This document shows, piece by piece, positions 26,560 through 35,252 of a DNA stretch of 64,000 nt. Below the pieces are notes generated by a model. The model saw only the letters and a list, made by a program, of their open reading frames with translations, did not search any database and was not told the DNA's origin. Position 1 is the first letter of the stretch, and each line of letters opens with the position of its first letter. The stretch spans positions 186,001 through 250,000 of the forward strand of contig JABFRS010000001.1 of NCBI GenBank assembly GCA_013141055.1, read 5' to 3'. The stretch comes from Cyclobacteriaceae bacterium. Lineage in GTDB: Bacteria > Bacteroidota > Bacteroidia > Cytophagales > Cyclobacteriaceae. Made by a program: the position numbers and the translations under genes.

Positions 26560-27756
26560 TTAGAATTTGAGCGTTGCAAGCCTGACCGTTTTCACATCAT
26601 CGTCTGTCCATGCAAATATCAATTGATCGCCACGTCGTGTCATCTGCGGAAACCCACTGGAACGTGTGGACGATGAGGTTGCGACGATGAGTGGTTTTTC
26701 TTTACGGCCATCAAAATAGACCCTCGCTACTTTAATTTTGTCACCTTCCATCCAACTTACCGATGCTGATTCCTCATCCAGTATCTCAATATCAACGCGC
26801 CCGATGGTTGTGCTGTCATTAACCTGAATTGGATTTTCGAATGTTTTCCCTTGATCCCTGGAGAAAGCGACATTGACGCGCGATGAATCAGAAGGAGCAG
26901 TAAACCACGCCACTGCCACGAGCTGATTACTCGCTGCTACGTGTGGTCCGTTCACCGGACATCCATTTATTTTCCATCCATCATGATGGATCGCTTCAGG
27001 TGTTGTCCATTGATCGTTGACTAAACGCGTTATTGAAATATCCCGGATTTCTTCTCCAGAGCGATCGCGGTAAAGAACCACCGGTCCGGCAGCGGTGATG
27101 GCGGCCGTTGTCTGACAACAATCGCAGGTTCGATCATCAAGTTCCCATTCATTCAACTTTTTGCCAGTCCTGTCAATAATAGCCGCACGTAACGTCATTA
27201 CTCCATGATGTCCTTCATGCTCTTCCATTCCTTCCATGACTGTGTTACGTCCGTCAAGCCAAGTGATGAAGAAGTCTTCTTTATAAGGAAGAATGGTGAC
27301 GAACCCATGCTCGGCCTCTTTTCCATCATCATGTAATCTTGAGGGCGTTGTCCAGTGAATACCCGAATCTGAAGAAGCGACAAGTTTAACATCATAAGCG
27401 TAGGGACTGTCTCCGCTTCGCTCCAGAAAATGAGCCATGATCGCTTTGTCATTGATGGCTATAACAGGATAGTCCGCCCAATTCACAAACCAGTTCCTTC
27501 CTAAGGAGATTGTAATCGGCTCTGCCCATTGATCTTCGTTCAGATAGGAATACTTCAAAAAGGAACTGTCGTTCCTGGCCTCAATCCATGAAAGATAAAC
27601 AACACCTTCATGACTGGTCGTCAGAAATGGCTCTCCGCTTTCCGATTTTGCGGGAGAGGGCAGTTGACGAATAATCGCTCCGACATCTTCTTTCCGTTCC
27701 AAAGAACAACCCACGGCAAGAAAAAAGAGCAACAGAGAGAACAGTTTGTTTATCAT
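26560..27756 (-). CDS. Sialidase-like beta-propeller lipoprotein
   Basis: A 398-residue lipoprotein; the signal ends at FFLAVGCSLE (Cys17). Several Asp-box/BNR-type repeats are visible, such as SSDSGIHWTTP and SRDQGKTFENP, giving a six-bladed propeller fold. The catalytic residues of true sialidases are not evident, and the segment DDRTCDCCQTTAAIT is Cys-rich, which suggests a metal or redox role. It is the last gene of the copper/periplasm operon. Function otherwise unknown. Confidence 0.7.
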   Translation of the reverse strand: MINKLFSLLLFFLAVGCSLERKEDVGAIIRQLPSPAKSESGEPFLTTSHEGVVYLSWIEARNDSSFLKYSYLNEDQWAEPITISLGRNWFVNWADYPVIAINDKAIMAHFLERSGDSPYAYDVKLVASSDSGIHWTTPSRLHDDGKEAEHGFVTILPYKEDFFITWLDGRNTVMEGMEEHEGHHGVMTLRAAIIDRTGKKLNEWELDDRTCDCCQTTAAITAAGPVVLYRDRSGEEIRDISITRLVNDQWTTPEAIHHDGWKINGCPVNGPHVAASNQLVAVAWFTAPSDSSRVNVAFSRDQGKTFENPIQVNDSTTIGRVDIEILDEESASVSWMEGDKIKVARVYFDGRKEKPLIVATSSSTRSSGFPQMTRRGDQLIFAWTDDDVKTVRLATLKF

Positions 27757-27793
27757 AGAAGCTAAAGATACAATCCTGGATATTTAATGACCC

Positions 27794-27958
27794 TCACTTT
27801 TGCATCCACCACCAGGTGAAGACAGAACCTGTCAATGCAAAAAAAGCGATCACGGTGAGAAAGAAAACGAATAGAATTATTAAAATCTCTCTTGTGAGTG
27901 CCTTGTCATCCAGTAGCTTTTCCAGCCGTCGTCGTCGGAGTTCAATGGAGTGTTTCAT
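27794..27958 (-). CDS. Small single-pass membrane protein, 54 residues
   Basis: A short frame with ATG at 27956-27958 and TGA at 27794-27796. The N-terminal half is strongly basic and polar (MKHSIELRRRRLEKLLDDK), and the second half is a clear membrane helix (about 24-45) followed by an aromatic end (WWWMQK). It lies between the propeller lipoprotein and the DJ-1/YHS lipoprotein on the same strand, with 19 bp to the latter. Function unknown. Confidence 0.65.
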   Translation of the reverse strand: MKHSIELRRRRLEKLLDDKALTREILIILFVFFLTVIAFFALTGSVFTWWWMQK

Positions 27959-27977
27959 GGGTATATTTTTTTAATAG

Positions 27978-28952
27978 TCATTTACTTGCGACAAAAGAGC
28001 CAGGATCTTTTTCAAAGGACTCTTTACACATTTTACTACAAAATTTATAGGTCTTTCCTTTGTATACCGCAGAATCACCTGTAGCATAGTTGACTTTCAT
28101 CTTGCAAACCGGATCAAGGAAGGATACCAACTTTGCCGCCTCGACCTTCGGCCGTTTGGTTAACGACAATTTTACTTCCTCCATTCCTGTTGAATACATC
28201 TTGCGCATCATGTCAACTGTTTCCTTATCCGTGTTGAATTCTGATCCTCCTTCGATGGGTGATTGGGGATCGTATTCCAAGTCCAGCAATGCCGCCCTGG
28301 CATAAGGCTCACCCATGATATTGGCAACCAGGGCAACGCTCATATCCATTCCCGCTGTCACTCCGGCAGAAGACCAGTATTTACCATCCCGCACCCATCG
28401 CCTGTCATGTATTTTAGCACCGAACTCATTTTTAAGAATATCTTTTCCAAACCAATGTGTAGTAGCGTTCTTATCTTTTAATAATCCCGCCGCCCCTACG
28501 ATCCAGGCACCCGTACAAACGCTGGTGGTATAGGTAGTTGTCTTGTCTATTCTTCGTATCCAATTCAGAACGGCTGTATCTTTCGTCATGAGATACGTTT
28601 CTTTGAAGCCACCGGGAACAACGAGGATATCAAGGCTGTCGACGTCTTCAATGGATCGATGTACGTCTATTTTTATTCCGCCACCGTTGGTGATCGTTCC
28701 TTTCTGCTTGGCGATAAAAAATACGTTTGTTCCCATCATCTCCTTCAGAACATGGTGAGGTCCCATCGCGTCCAGCGTCGCAAAACCATCATATAATAAG
28801 ATACCGACGGTCCTGATTTTCTTTTTGGGAGCATCTCCGATCAATTGCAAGGTCGGGTCCAACAATGGGCCGGTCTTAGTGTCATCTGACTTGCTATTGC
28901 AGGATGATAAAATAATTGTAATTATCAGCCATAGAAAAATTGATTGCTTCAT
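27978..28952 (-). CDS. DJ-1/PfpI-like lipoprotein with C-terminal YHS domain
   Basis: A 324-residue lipoprotein (signal ending IILSSCNSK, Cys18). Residues about 45-225 form a DJ-1/PfpI glutamine-amidotransferase-like domain with nucleophile-elbow Cys146 in TTSVCTGAWIVGAAG. Residues about 279-324 are a YHS domain, LDPVCKMKVNYATG...KFCSKMCKESFEKDP, a module that binds copper or other metal ions in CopA-type and related proteins. An exported DJ-1 domain fused to YHS suggests a metal-linked stress role. It lies 25 bp downstream of the outer-membrane barrel gene. Confidence 0.82.
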   Translation of the reverse strand: MKQSIFLWLIITIILSSCNSKSDDTKTGPLLDPTLQLIGDAPKKKIRTVGILLYDGFATLDAMGPHHVLKEMMGTNVFFIAKQKGTITNGGGIKIDVHRSIEDVDSLDILVVPGGFKETYLMTKDTAVLNWIRRIDKTTTYTTSVCTGAWIVGAAGLLKDKNATTHWFGKDILKNEFGAKIHDRRWVRDGKYWSSAGVTAGMDMSVALVANIMGEPYARAALLDLEYDPQSPIEGGSEFNTDKETVDMMRKMYSTGMEEVKLSLTKRPKVEAAKLVSFLDPVCKMKVNYATGDSAVYKGKTYKFCSKMCKESFEKDPGSFVASK

Positions 28953-28977
28953 ATTTCTTGATTTTAAAAGCTCCTGA

Positions 28978-29877
28978 TTAAAATAAAACCGTCATATGAA
29001 TCATCGCCCGTTCATGTGCGTTGATTCTTCCATTAGCAAGGTTCTGCGAAACAGGATTTCGGTAGTTGAATCCAACTGAATACCTGCTCCAGTACATTTC
29101 CAATCCACCGGCAGCAAACAGTGCCGTGCCCCCGGTATCAGAGATCGTAATTCCATCGGATACATTCACACCTGAATTTTCGTAGTAGGCTCCCAGGTAT
29201 GGCATGAGTCCAACCTTCTTCACCTGCTGAACAAAAACGAATGACGCGGTGCCGGATATTTTGTTACCAAAATGATAACGTTGCTGATTATCTGAATTGA
29301 TCTTGTAGGTGATATCGGAATTCAATCCAATTTTTTTATAACGCACGGTATAGATTGTGTTCACCATGAAATCAAGGCTCCCCGTACCGAGCTGAAAGTT
29401 GGGATTGGCTACCTGATCGGGTGAATCCTGGAACTGATATTTTCCGGTAGGCAGTTTGATGCCTCCCCCCAACCATAAATTGTGATTCACCTCACGCAAT
29501 GGCTGGTCGGTCGTGTTGATGACATTGTAATTCGCCAGTATGGGAATATCACCTAACCCATTGAGATAAACTTTCCCTGTCGTGGTAGTCTGCTCATTAA
29601 AATGGTAAGCTATCAGTGATATCACCTGTAGCTTGGGCGTAATGTAGAAACGGGTCCAAAGCTCTGTGCTTTGAAAGTGTTCACTAGTAGCTAGACTTGG
29701 ATGCAAACCCACGTGTGAATTGAAATCAGACACCTGGTAGCGAACGCCAACGAAATTCTTGTGAAACTGAGGCAGGATTCCAAGATAGAAATTTCCGACA
29801 CCGCATCCGCAGAATTCACAGGCGTGTGCCTGCTGAACAGCAAGTATTACAAATATTATTGTTATAATCTTTTTCAT
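28978..29877 (-). CDS. Outer-membrane beta-barrel protein of the MbnP/MbnH cluster
   Basis: A 299-residue protein with a signal peptide and then a Cys-rich mature start, ACEFCGCGVGNFY, followed by alternating amphipathic strands typical of an outer-membrane barrel and a terminal Phe. The cysteine motif could bind copper. Its start overlaps the end of the MbnH-like gene by 4 bp, so the two are translationally coupled. It might admit or release metal across the outer membrane (inference). Confidence 0.7.
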   Translation of the reverse strand: MKKIITIIFVILAVQQAHACEFCGCGVGNFYLGILPQFHKNFVGVRYQVSDFNSHVGLHPSLATSEHFQSTELWTRFYITPKLQVISLIAYHFNEQTTTTGKVYLNGLGDIPILANYNVINTTDQPLREVNHNLWLGGGIKLPTGKYQFQDSPDQVANPNFQLGTGSLDFMVNTIYTVRYKKIGLNSDITYKINSDNQQRYHFGNKISGTASFVFVQQVKKVGLMPYLGAYYENSGVNVSDGITISDTGGTALFAAGGLEMYWSRYSVGFNYRNPVSQNLANGRINAHERAMIHMTVLF

Positions 29878-30914
29878 TTGAGAAATGGATTTGAAAATCG
29901 CTTATCGTGAGTGTACTCGGTGTCTGTAAGGGTTTTAATAAAGGAGATGATATCCAGCTTCTGCTGTTCGGAAAGAGAAATGCCTTTTACGCCATTGGAA
30001 TTCAAAATCGGATCAAGTGTTTCTGAAACAATCACATTACTACCATAGTGATCGAGCACCTCTTTGAGTGTATTGAACCTGCCATCGTGCATATAGCGTT
30101 TCGTCACGTCGGCGTTACGTAAACTCGGAACTTTAAACTTTCCCCTATCGCCCGAAATTTCTGTGATCCGTTGCCTTCCGCTGTCTAGAGCGAAAGAAGC
30201 ATCGAGTCCATTGTTACGAAACGATCCATCCGTGAACAAATCGGTGGCATGACAGGAAGAGCACTTTTGTGAAAACAATGATAGCCCGTTTAACTCTTGA
30301 GACGTCAGGATCTCGCCTTCACCTCTAACGTATTTGTCATATCGTGAATTGGATGAAACCAACATACACATGAATTGTGAAAGCGCGTACAGCATCTTTT
30401 GACTCGTAACTTCTTTTGATCCAAATGCTGCGTTAAATTTTTCCGGATACGTTTTGCCTCGTTCCAGCTTCTTTAAAACATTCACCAGCTTCTCCGCCAT
30501 TTCAATATTGCTGGTAATCGCATTGATGGGGACGAAGTCGAGATGGTTGGCTCCTCCATCCCAGAAGAAATGAGTTTGAAAGGCCATGTTCTGAATCGCC
30601 GGTGCATTGCGAACTCCGTTGACATCACCCACACCTTTACTAAAACGGTGTACGGGATCAGCAAATGCCGTCACCTGCTGATGACAATTAGCACACGCAA
30701 TGGAACTATCGGACGACAAAACGGGATCATAGAATAATGCGCGTCCTAGTTCAAAACCATCTTTCGTAACAGGATTATTTTCAAATGTGTAACTGGCTTT
30801 AGGGAAATTGGATGGTGTGGTAAAAACATAGGGATCTGCCACCGGAGAAACTTTCTCCGGTGTACAGCCCATTATTACTGTTGCCAGTAGAGCGATGGTA
30901 AAAATTCTGTTCAT
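29874..30914 (-). CDS. MbnH-like diheme cytochrome c peroxidase family protein
   Basis: A protein of about 346 residues with a lipoprotein signal ending at IMGCTPEK. The two heme c sites are CANCHQQ (first domain) and CSSCHATD (second domain), as in cytochrome c peroxidase/MauG relatives. MbnH enzymes oxidise a tryptophan of the partner MbnP to a copper-binding kynurenine, and the MbnP-like gene is directly upstream. The start ATG 30912-30914 is chosen because the longer start at 30938 precedes an odd, non-signal N-terminus. Confidence 0.85.
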   Translation of the reverse strand: MNRIFTIALLATVIMGCTPEKVSPVADPYVFTTPSNFPKASYTFENNPVTKDGFELGRALFYDPVLSSDSSIACANCHQQVTAFADPVHRFSKGVGDVNGVRNAPAIQNMAFQTHFFWDGGANHLDFVPINAITSNIEMAEKLVNVLKKLERGKTYPEKFNAAFGSKEVTSQKMLYALSQFMCMLVSSNSRYDKYVRGEGEILTSQELNGLSLFSQKCSSCHATDLFTDGSFRNNGLDASFALDSGRQRITEISGDRGKFKVPSLRNADVTKRYMHDGRFNTLKEVLDHYGSNVIVSETLDPILNSNGVKGISLSEQQKLDIISFIKTLTDTEYTHDKRFSNPFLK

Positions 30915-30966
30915 CGATGGCGGAGAATATCGTGGCAATGGATTGCCCGATAATCACTCCTTTAGA

Positions 30967-31779
30967 TCAATTCGCGTGAACGTGATCCACCGTAAACGCC
31001 TTGGAAATGTTACCCGCAAGGTCCACACAGGCCTTTGGTGTATGACGACTTGCATTCGTCGCAAACGTCAGAGCAACACCAGGACCGTTAAAGAACTTTT
31101 TAATATCCATGATCAAATGAACTTCAGGTTCATGACCAACTTTTACCGGTGCAGAATCCCCGTTGAAGCCAAGCGTTAACGTTTTGACATTATTAGCAGC
31201 GATGCTACTCGATGCATCTTCTTTATAGCCACCAACATGGTACTGAAACACATTGTCAGTTTGAGTGGATACGGGTGACACACCTTCTACTGCAAAAAAG
31301 ATATAACCGGTGTTCCAGCTCCAGAATAAACCCTTTGCAGGATCTAGCGCTCCGGTTTGGGCACCCTGGTTTACCTGGCTTGCATCAACACCTACCGTAA
31401 ACGTTACTTCTGTATAATCTCCAGCTGGAACATTCTTCAGCACGATGTCCTGTGATTCAGCATCTGTTTCATCAATAAGATAATATCCCGCTGACCCGTC
31501 CGATTTTATTTCGTCCGTGAAGACGGTGCCGTCCGAACGTTTAACTTTAACGTTACTTATATAATAGGTAAGCCAGGTGATCTTGAATGCCTCTCCTTTT
31601 GAATTTACATAGGGCGTGTTGGCGGTGTTCATTTGCAGATCCGCATCGCCGGCAACATTGTCAAAATGCAATGTCAACGTACCCGGACCCGGCGCCACTT
31701 CATCCTTCTTACAGGAAGTGAACAATACGGAAATTGAAAATATAGAAATAACGATAAGTGAAAATCTTAAAGACTTCAT
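30967..31779 (-). CDS. MbnP-like copper-binding lipoprotein
   Basis: A 270-residue lipoprotein (signal ending VLFTSCKKD). It shows the MbnP pattern: TLTLHFDNVAGDADLQ, ITWLTYYISNVKV, FFWSWNTGYIFFAVEG-like GLFWSWNTGYIFF and late HEPEVHLIMDIKKFF. The WSWNTGY region holds the tryptophan usually modified by MbnH. It lies 52 bp upstream of the MbnH-like gene. No methanobactin gene is apparent, so it may act as a general periplasmic copper binder. Confidence 0.88.
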   Translation of the reverse strand: MKSLRFSLIVISIFSISVLFTSCKKDEVAPGPGTLTLHFDNVAGDADLQMNTANTPYVNSKGEAFKITWLTYYISNVKVKRSDGTVFTDEIKSDGSAGYYLIDETDAESQDIVLKNVPAGDYTEVTFTVGVDASQVNQGAQTGALDPAKGLFWSWNTGYIFFAVEGVSPVSTQTDNVFQYHVGGYKEDASSSIAANNVKTLTLGFNGDSAPVKVGHEPEVHLIMDIKKFFNGPGVALTFATNASRHTPKACVDLAGNISKAFTVDHVHAN

Positions 31780-31819
31780 AAATGAATTAAGTTTATAAAT
31801 TCTGAAAATAGACTAATGG

Positions 31820-31837
31820 TGGTAATGAGCATTACCA
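31820..31837. promoter_or_regulatory. 18-bp near-perfect palindrome upstream of the MbnP gene
   Basis: TGGTAATGAGCATTACCA: 8-bp arms around a 2-bp centre, 40 bp before the MbnP start. A second, 6-bp-stem hairpin (CTGATC/GATCAG, 31843-31860) is just beside it. The palindrome is a candidate operator (for example for a metal sensor); together they could also be a terminator of the upstream gene. Confidence 0.4.
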
Positions 31838-31870
31838 GAAATCTGATCGGAGAAGATCAGTCAGAATGAA

Positions 31871-32239
31871 CTAAACTAGTGGTGGATGAAAGATGTCTCC
31901 CGGAGGTGAAGTGTAGGATGCAGAGTGGTAGCCAGTACCTGAAACGCTCAATTCAAACCGGATGCCTGAAGGAATGCCAGATTCAATGACTGCAAAAAAA
32001 AGATTGATCTCTGTAGTTGTAGGAACAGGAGAACGCTTTTCCTCATTATTGTCCTCCGTGACGATCACAAGCGATTGTTGATAATCCCCCTTACACATGG
32101 CGATGACTTTTTCAGCCGTCAATCCCAGGGAGAAAGCAATCTGGTGGCGCTGCTCGTATAGATAAGAAAGGGCGCCAAGCCTGCCTGCGCAATGAAGCGT
32201 CATGCTCAGGATAATAACATAGCTGGCGAATTTTCTCAC
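31871..32239 (-). CDS. Hypothetical secreted protein, 122 residues
   Basis: It has a hydrophobic N-terminus (residues 4-20) with Cys17 and ends in YTSPPGDIFHPPLV. That tail pattern is seen in small proteins near TonB-dependent receptor or copper genes, but I do not recognise the family firmly. It lies 91 bp upstream of the MbnP gene on the same strand and may be the first gene of that unit. SCO is divergent from it. Confidence 0.5.
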   Translation of the reverse strand: MRKFASYVIILSMTLHCAGRLGALSYLYEQRHQIAFSLGLTAEKVIAMCKGDYQQSLVIVTEDNNEEKRSPVPTTTEINLFFAVIESGIPSGIRFELSVSGTGYHSASYTSPPGDIFHPPLV

Positions 32240-32390
32240 GGATCAAAAGTAGGATTTTTTTGCAAATTATTCTCCGAACTGTGGTGCTTTCTCGACTGTT
32301 ATCGTCGGAGAAGGCAACTTATTGGCTATTTTAATCACATCGAGTATCTTTCATATAATACCATTTACCATTCTCTGGAACCTTAGACTT

Positions 32391-33011
32391 ATGCGCCAAA
32401 TAGTATTTTTCATCGTTATCGCTGCCTTTGTTATCATGTCAGGCTGTTCCTCAAAGGACAAAACACTTCCCATCTTCGGCCAGCGTGCCGTGAACGGCGC
32501 CGACACGGTGTACCATCAAATCGCACCGTTCCGGTTTGTGGACCAGGACAGCGCTACTATCACCAATGATAATTTCAAGAACAAGATTTACGTAGCAGAT
32601 TTTTTCTTCACCACCTGTCGTACTATTTGCCCTATCATGAAAACACAGATGTTGCGTGTGTACAAGGCAACGAAAGACATGCCTGATGTCCTCATTTTGT
32701 CGCATACTATTGATCCGGAATATGACACGGTCGCATTGCTTCATGATTTTGCCAAGCGGTTAGGTGTTGAAACTAACCGATGGCATTTCGTCACCGGTAA
32801 GAAGGATTCTATCTATAGGATTGCACAGACTAGCTATTTCGCAACGGCAATGGAGGACAAAGCTGAGCCGGATGGGTTCATTCACAGTGGAGCTTTCCTT
32901 CTAATCGATAAGAAAGGCAGGATTCGTGGCAAGTATGACGGCACGATTGAAAGCGATGTCGACCGGCTTGTAGAGGATATTAAACTTCTTCGGACTGAAT
33001 CCAGTTTGTGA
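32391..33011 (+). CDS. SCO1/SenC-family copper chaperone lipoprotein
   Basis: A 206-residue protein with a lipoprotein signal ending MSGCSSKD. The copper/thiol motif CRTIC (Cys76, Cys80) is in FFFTTCRTICPIMKTQM, and the distal His is in LILSHTIDPEYDT. SCO proteins deliver copper to the CuA site of oxidase subunit II. I chose the ATG at 32391 over an upstream in-frame start at 32322, because only the former gives a signal peptide at the N-terminus. It is divergent from the MbnP/MbnH unit. Confidence 0.9.
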   Translation: MRQIVFFIVIAAFVIMSGCSSKDKTLPIFGQRAVNGADTVYHQIAPFRFVDQDSATITNDNFKNKIYVADFFFTTCRTICPIMKTQMLRVYKATKDMPDVLILSHTIDPEYDTVALLHDFAKRLGVETNRWHFVTGKKDSIYRIAQTSYFATAMEDKAEPDGFIHSGAFLLIDKKGRIRGKYDGTIESDVDRLVEDIKLLRTESSL

Positions 33012-33390
33012 AATTCCCGGCTGAAAAAATGCACTATTAAGTAATGCCTTTTAGGATTATCCGCTGACGTCGTTTCGAGCGTAACGATGTTCTGTCTTGT
33101 ACAATGTTATCAGATTCGGACTGATTTGAACTAAAATAAAGATTTCATCAATGGCAAGTAGGATTTGGAAGGCGTTGAGGATGAAGGAATTAGGCAGTAA
33201 CAAAATAATAAGTGAATGTTGAAGGCTTTATTGATTATCAACTAGTTGACACGCCGATTGGCCCGATTCTTAAGCAGGCGCAGTTCATTTTTGTTACTCG
33301 TTTGTTACTCCCGAAGCTGAGTAACAAAATTTGAACACTAAACTTGTGCATCAATAGCTCGTCTAATTGTGCACATAATTTTCATAAGCC
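33012..33390. other. Left island junction, 379 bp without a gene
   Basis: Lies between SCO and the integrase gene and probably contains the left attachment region. It has four copies of the TTTGTTAC motif or its reverse, two of them as the arms of a perfect 10-bp inverted repeat at 33301-33330. No tRNA or other target gene is visible. Confidence 0.45.
33197..33328. repeat. Repeated TTTGTTAC/GTAACAAA motif (left end)
   Basis: Copies at 33197-33204 (reverse), 33290-33297, 33301-33308 and 33321-33328 (reverse). The last two form a hairpin with arms TTTGTTACTC and GAGTAACAAA around 8 bp. Another inverted pair is at the right end of the island (52501-52525). These may be recombinase arm-type sites or regulatory sites of the integrase gene. 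Confidence 0.5.
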
Positions 33391-34527
33391 ATGCGAACAA
33401 AGGATATGGATCTCAACGGCAAAGAACCCGTCCGACTCAGACGGAAAAAGCTACGCAACGGTGACTACTCGCTCTACCTGGACGTGTATTGGAATGGCAA
33501 ACGGTCATACGAGTTTTTGAAACTTTATCTGAGCGGTGAATGGGGAAAGGCAGCGATAGAAAAGAACAAACCAATTATCGAAATCGCTCAGCAGATAAAA
33601 CACAAACGAATTCTTAGTCTTCGGATGGTTAAGTATGGCCCTTCAAACATATTACCACGTCCAAGCTTCCTGGAATTCTTTACTGAACTTGCTGATCAGC
33701 GCGCCAAATACAAAAATAATTCAGAGAACTGGGCAGGGGCATTGAAACACCTGACAACGTTCATTGGAAATAAGAACCCACGGTTAGATGAAATCGATGA
33801 TGCGTGGTTGACGGAATTCAAATATTACTTACTAGAGGAACATAAAGAAAAAGGTAAGCGATCATTGATGGCTAACACCGCCCACTCCTACTTCAACAAA
33901 GTACGGTCAGCCCTTACAAATGCATTTGATCGCAATCTCATCGAGAAGAATCCCGCAGCCCTGGTGTCAGCCATTCGGGTTAAAGAAAGCAAACGGGAAT
34001 TTTTAACAATCACCGAGGTCAGAAAGCTTGCAGAAGCACCGTGCGAAGAACTCTATCTCAAGGAAGCATTTCTGTTCAGCGTTCTAACCGGCCTAAGGTG
34101 GTCCGATATTTTTCATCTTACGTGGAATGAAATCCATGAGAACGAAAATGGAGCCTACATTCATCTCGAGCAAAAGAAAACAAATAAATATCTCGTTCTG
34201 CCTATTACAAACGAAGCATTACAATTGCTTGGAGAGCGTAAAGAACCTGTTGAGCGCATCTTTAATTTCCTGAGATACAGCTCTCAAACAAGCGTCTGTC
34301 TTTCCCGGTGGATGTTAAAAGCTGGCATCACTAAGAAAATCACCTTTCACGCTGGTCGCCATACGCACGCAACTTTGCTACTTTCAAAAGGTGTTGATAT
34401 TTCTACTGTCTCAAAGTTACTTGGCCATAGGCACCTGAAATCAACTGAGCGATATGCACATATTACAGATAATCTTAAAATTGAAGCAATCAACAAACTT
34501 TCACTAATACCCACCGAAGAGGGATAA
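33391..34527 (+). CDS. Tyrosine recombinase/site-specific integrase
   Basis: A 378-residue integrase with an N-terminal DNA-binding part (about 1-100), a core-binding SAM-like domain (about 90-200) and the catalytic domain (about 205-370). The catalytic residues are Arg in TGLRWSDI, His-x-x-Arg in HAGRH, His in GHRHLKSTERY and the nucleophile Tyr in ERYAHIT. The type resembles Bacteroidota integrases of mobile elements. It marks the left end of the island and reads inwards. Confidence 0.93.
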   Translation: MRTKDMDLNGKEPVRLRRKKLRNGDYSLYLDVYWNGKRSYEFLKLYLSGEWGKAAIEKNKPIIEIAQQIKHKRILSLRMVKYGPSNILPRPSFLEFFTELADQRAKYKNNSENWAGALKHLTTFIGNKNPRLDEIDDAWLTEFKYYLLEEHKEKGKRSLMANTAHSYFNKVRSALTNAFDRNLIEKNPAALVSAIRVKESKREFLTITEVRKLAEAPCEELYLKEAFLFSVLTGLRWSDIFHLTWNEIHENENGAYIHLEQKKTNKYLVLPITNEALQLLGERKEPVERIFNFLRYSSQTSVCLSRWMLKAGITKKITFHAGRHTHATLLLSKGVDISTVSKLLGHRHLKSTERYAHITDNLKIEAINKLSLIPTEEG

Positions 34528-34557
34528 CTTTCTGTTCCAGACCTAATTCCAACCCCT

Positions 34558-35235
34558 CTAGTCAATTTTTCGTGCTTGCGATCCAATTTCCTTGAAAACG
34601 AATTTCAAATAGGTCTCCGCGACATTACAGAACTTCTCCAAAAAACGTCGATCCGACACAACAAAATTATCATCCTCCTTAAACTTGATATGACCAACTT
34701 TCTTAAGAAAGTTTTTCAATTCATCACCCATAGGACTTTCTTTTGTAGAAGTGAGTTGCAACGAACTATGAACGAGCTTATTCCGTGCCCCCCTAAAAAG
34801 CAAGATTTCATTCCAAACATCTGAATCTAGGCTGCATTTAAAAAAGTTCTCAAGATCCTTTTTATAACCGACTACTATATTTTTATGTTTGACTTGAAAT
34901 TTTTCGCCCAGAGAGTGACGACAAATACCCTGTATTGCATTCTCAAACATAGCAAAGACAGAAATAAACGAGCTATTAAATAATAATTGTTTAAACGTAG
35001 TGCCCATTTGATAGGGATCCTCCAAAAGGTTGTCAATAAACTCACTCCTTGTATCTTCACGATCTGAGCTATCAATCATTGTCTTTGCAAAATCTTCGAT
35101 TTCGGAAACTTTAGCTGTTAACGCATTATCCATTTCAAATAAAAACAGACCAACTTCGCGAAATTCATACAAGATAAACTGCTTATACAATGCTATTGCT
35201 TTTGTCTTTTGAAATTTTGATCGATCGAGTGGCAT
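34558..35235 (-). CDS. HEPN-motif protein 1 (RNxxxH), 225 residues
   Basis: The protein is helical throughout with the motif RGARNKLVHSS (Arg151, Asn152, His156), which is the R-x4-H pattern of HEPN-fold ribonucleases and toxins. The flanking helices (about 85-110 and 135-165) fit the fold. It is the last gene of the minus-strand RNA-repair operon, 17 bp after HEPN protein 2. It could be an RNase or a regulatory partner; catalysis is inferred from the motif alone. Its end faces the integrase gene end. Confidence 0.65.
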   Translation of the reverse strand: MPLDRSKFQKTKAIALYKQFILYEFREVGLFLFEMDNALTAKVSEIEDFAKTMIDSSDREDTRSEFIDNLLEDPYQMGTTFKQLLFNSSFISVFAMFENAIQGICRHSLGEKFQVKHKNIVVGYKKDLENFFKCSLDSDVWNEILLFRGARNKLVHSSLQLTSTKESPMGDELKNFLKKVGHIKFKEDDNFVVSDRRFLEKFCNVAETYLKFVFKEIGSQARKID

Positions 35236-35252
35236 TGAAATGAGTAAACTTT

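Noticed and set aside
33012-33390. tRNA gene as an integration target beside the recombinase
   Set aside because: No tRNA-like cloverleaf, T-loop motif or fragment was seen in this stretch.
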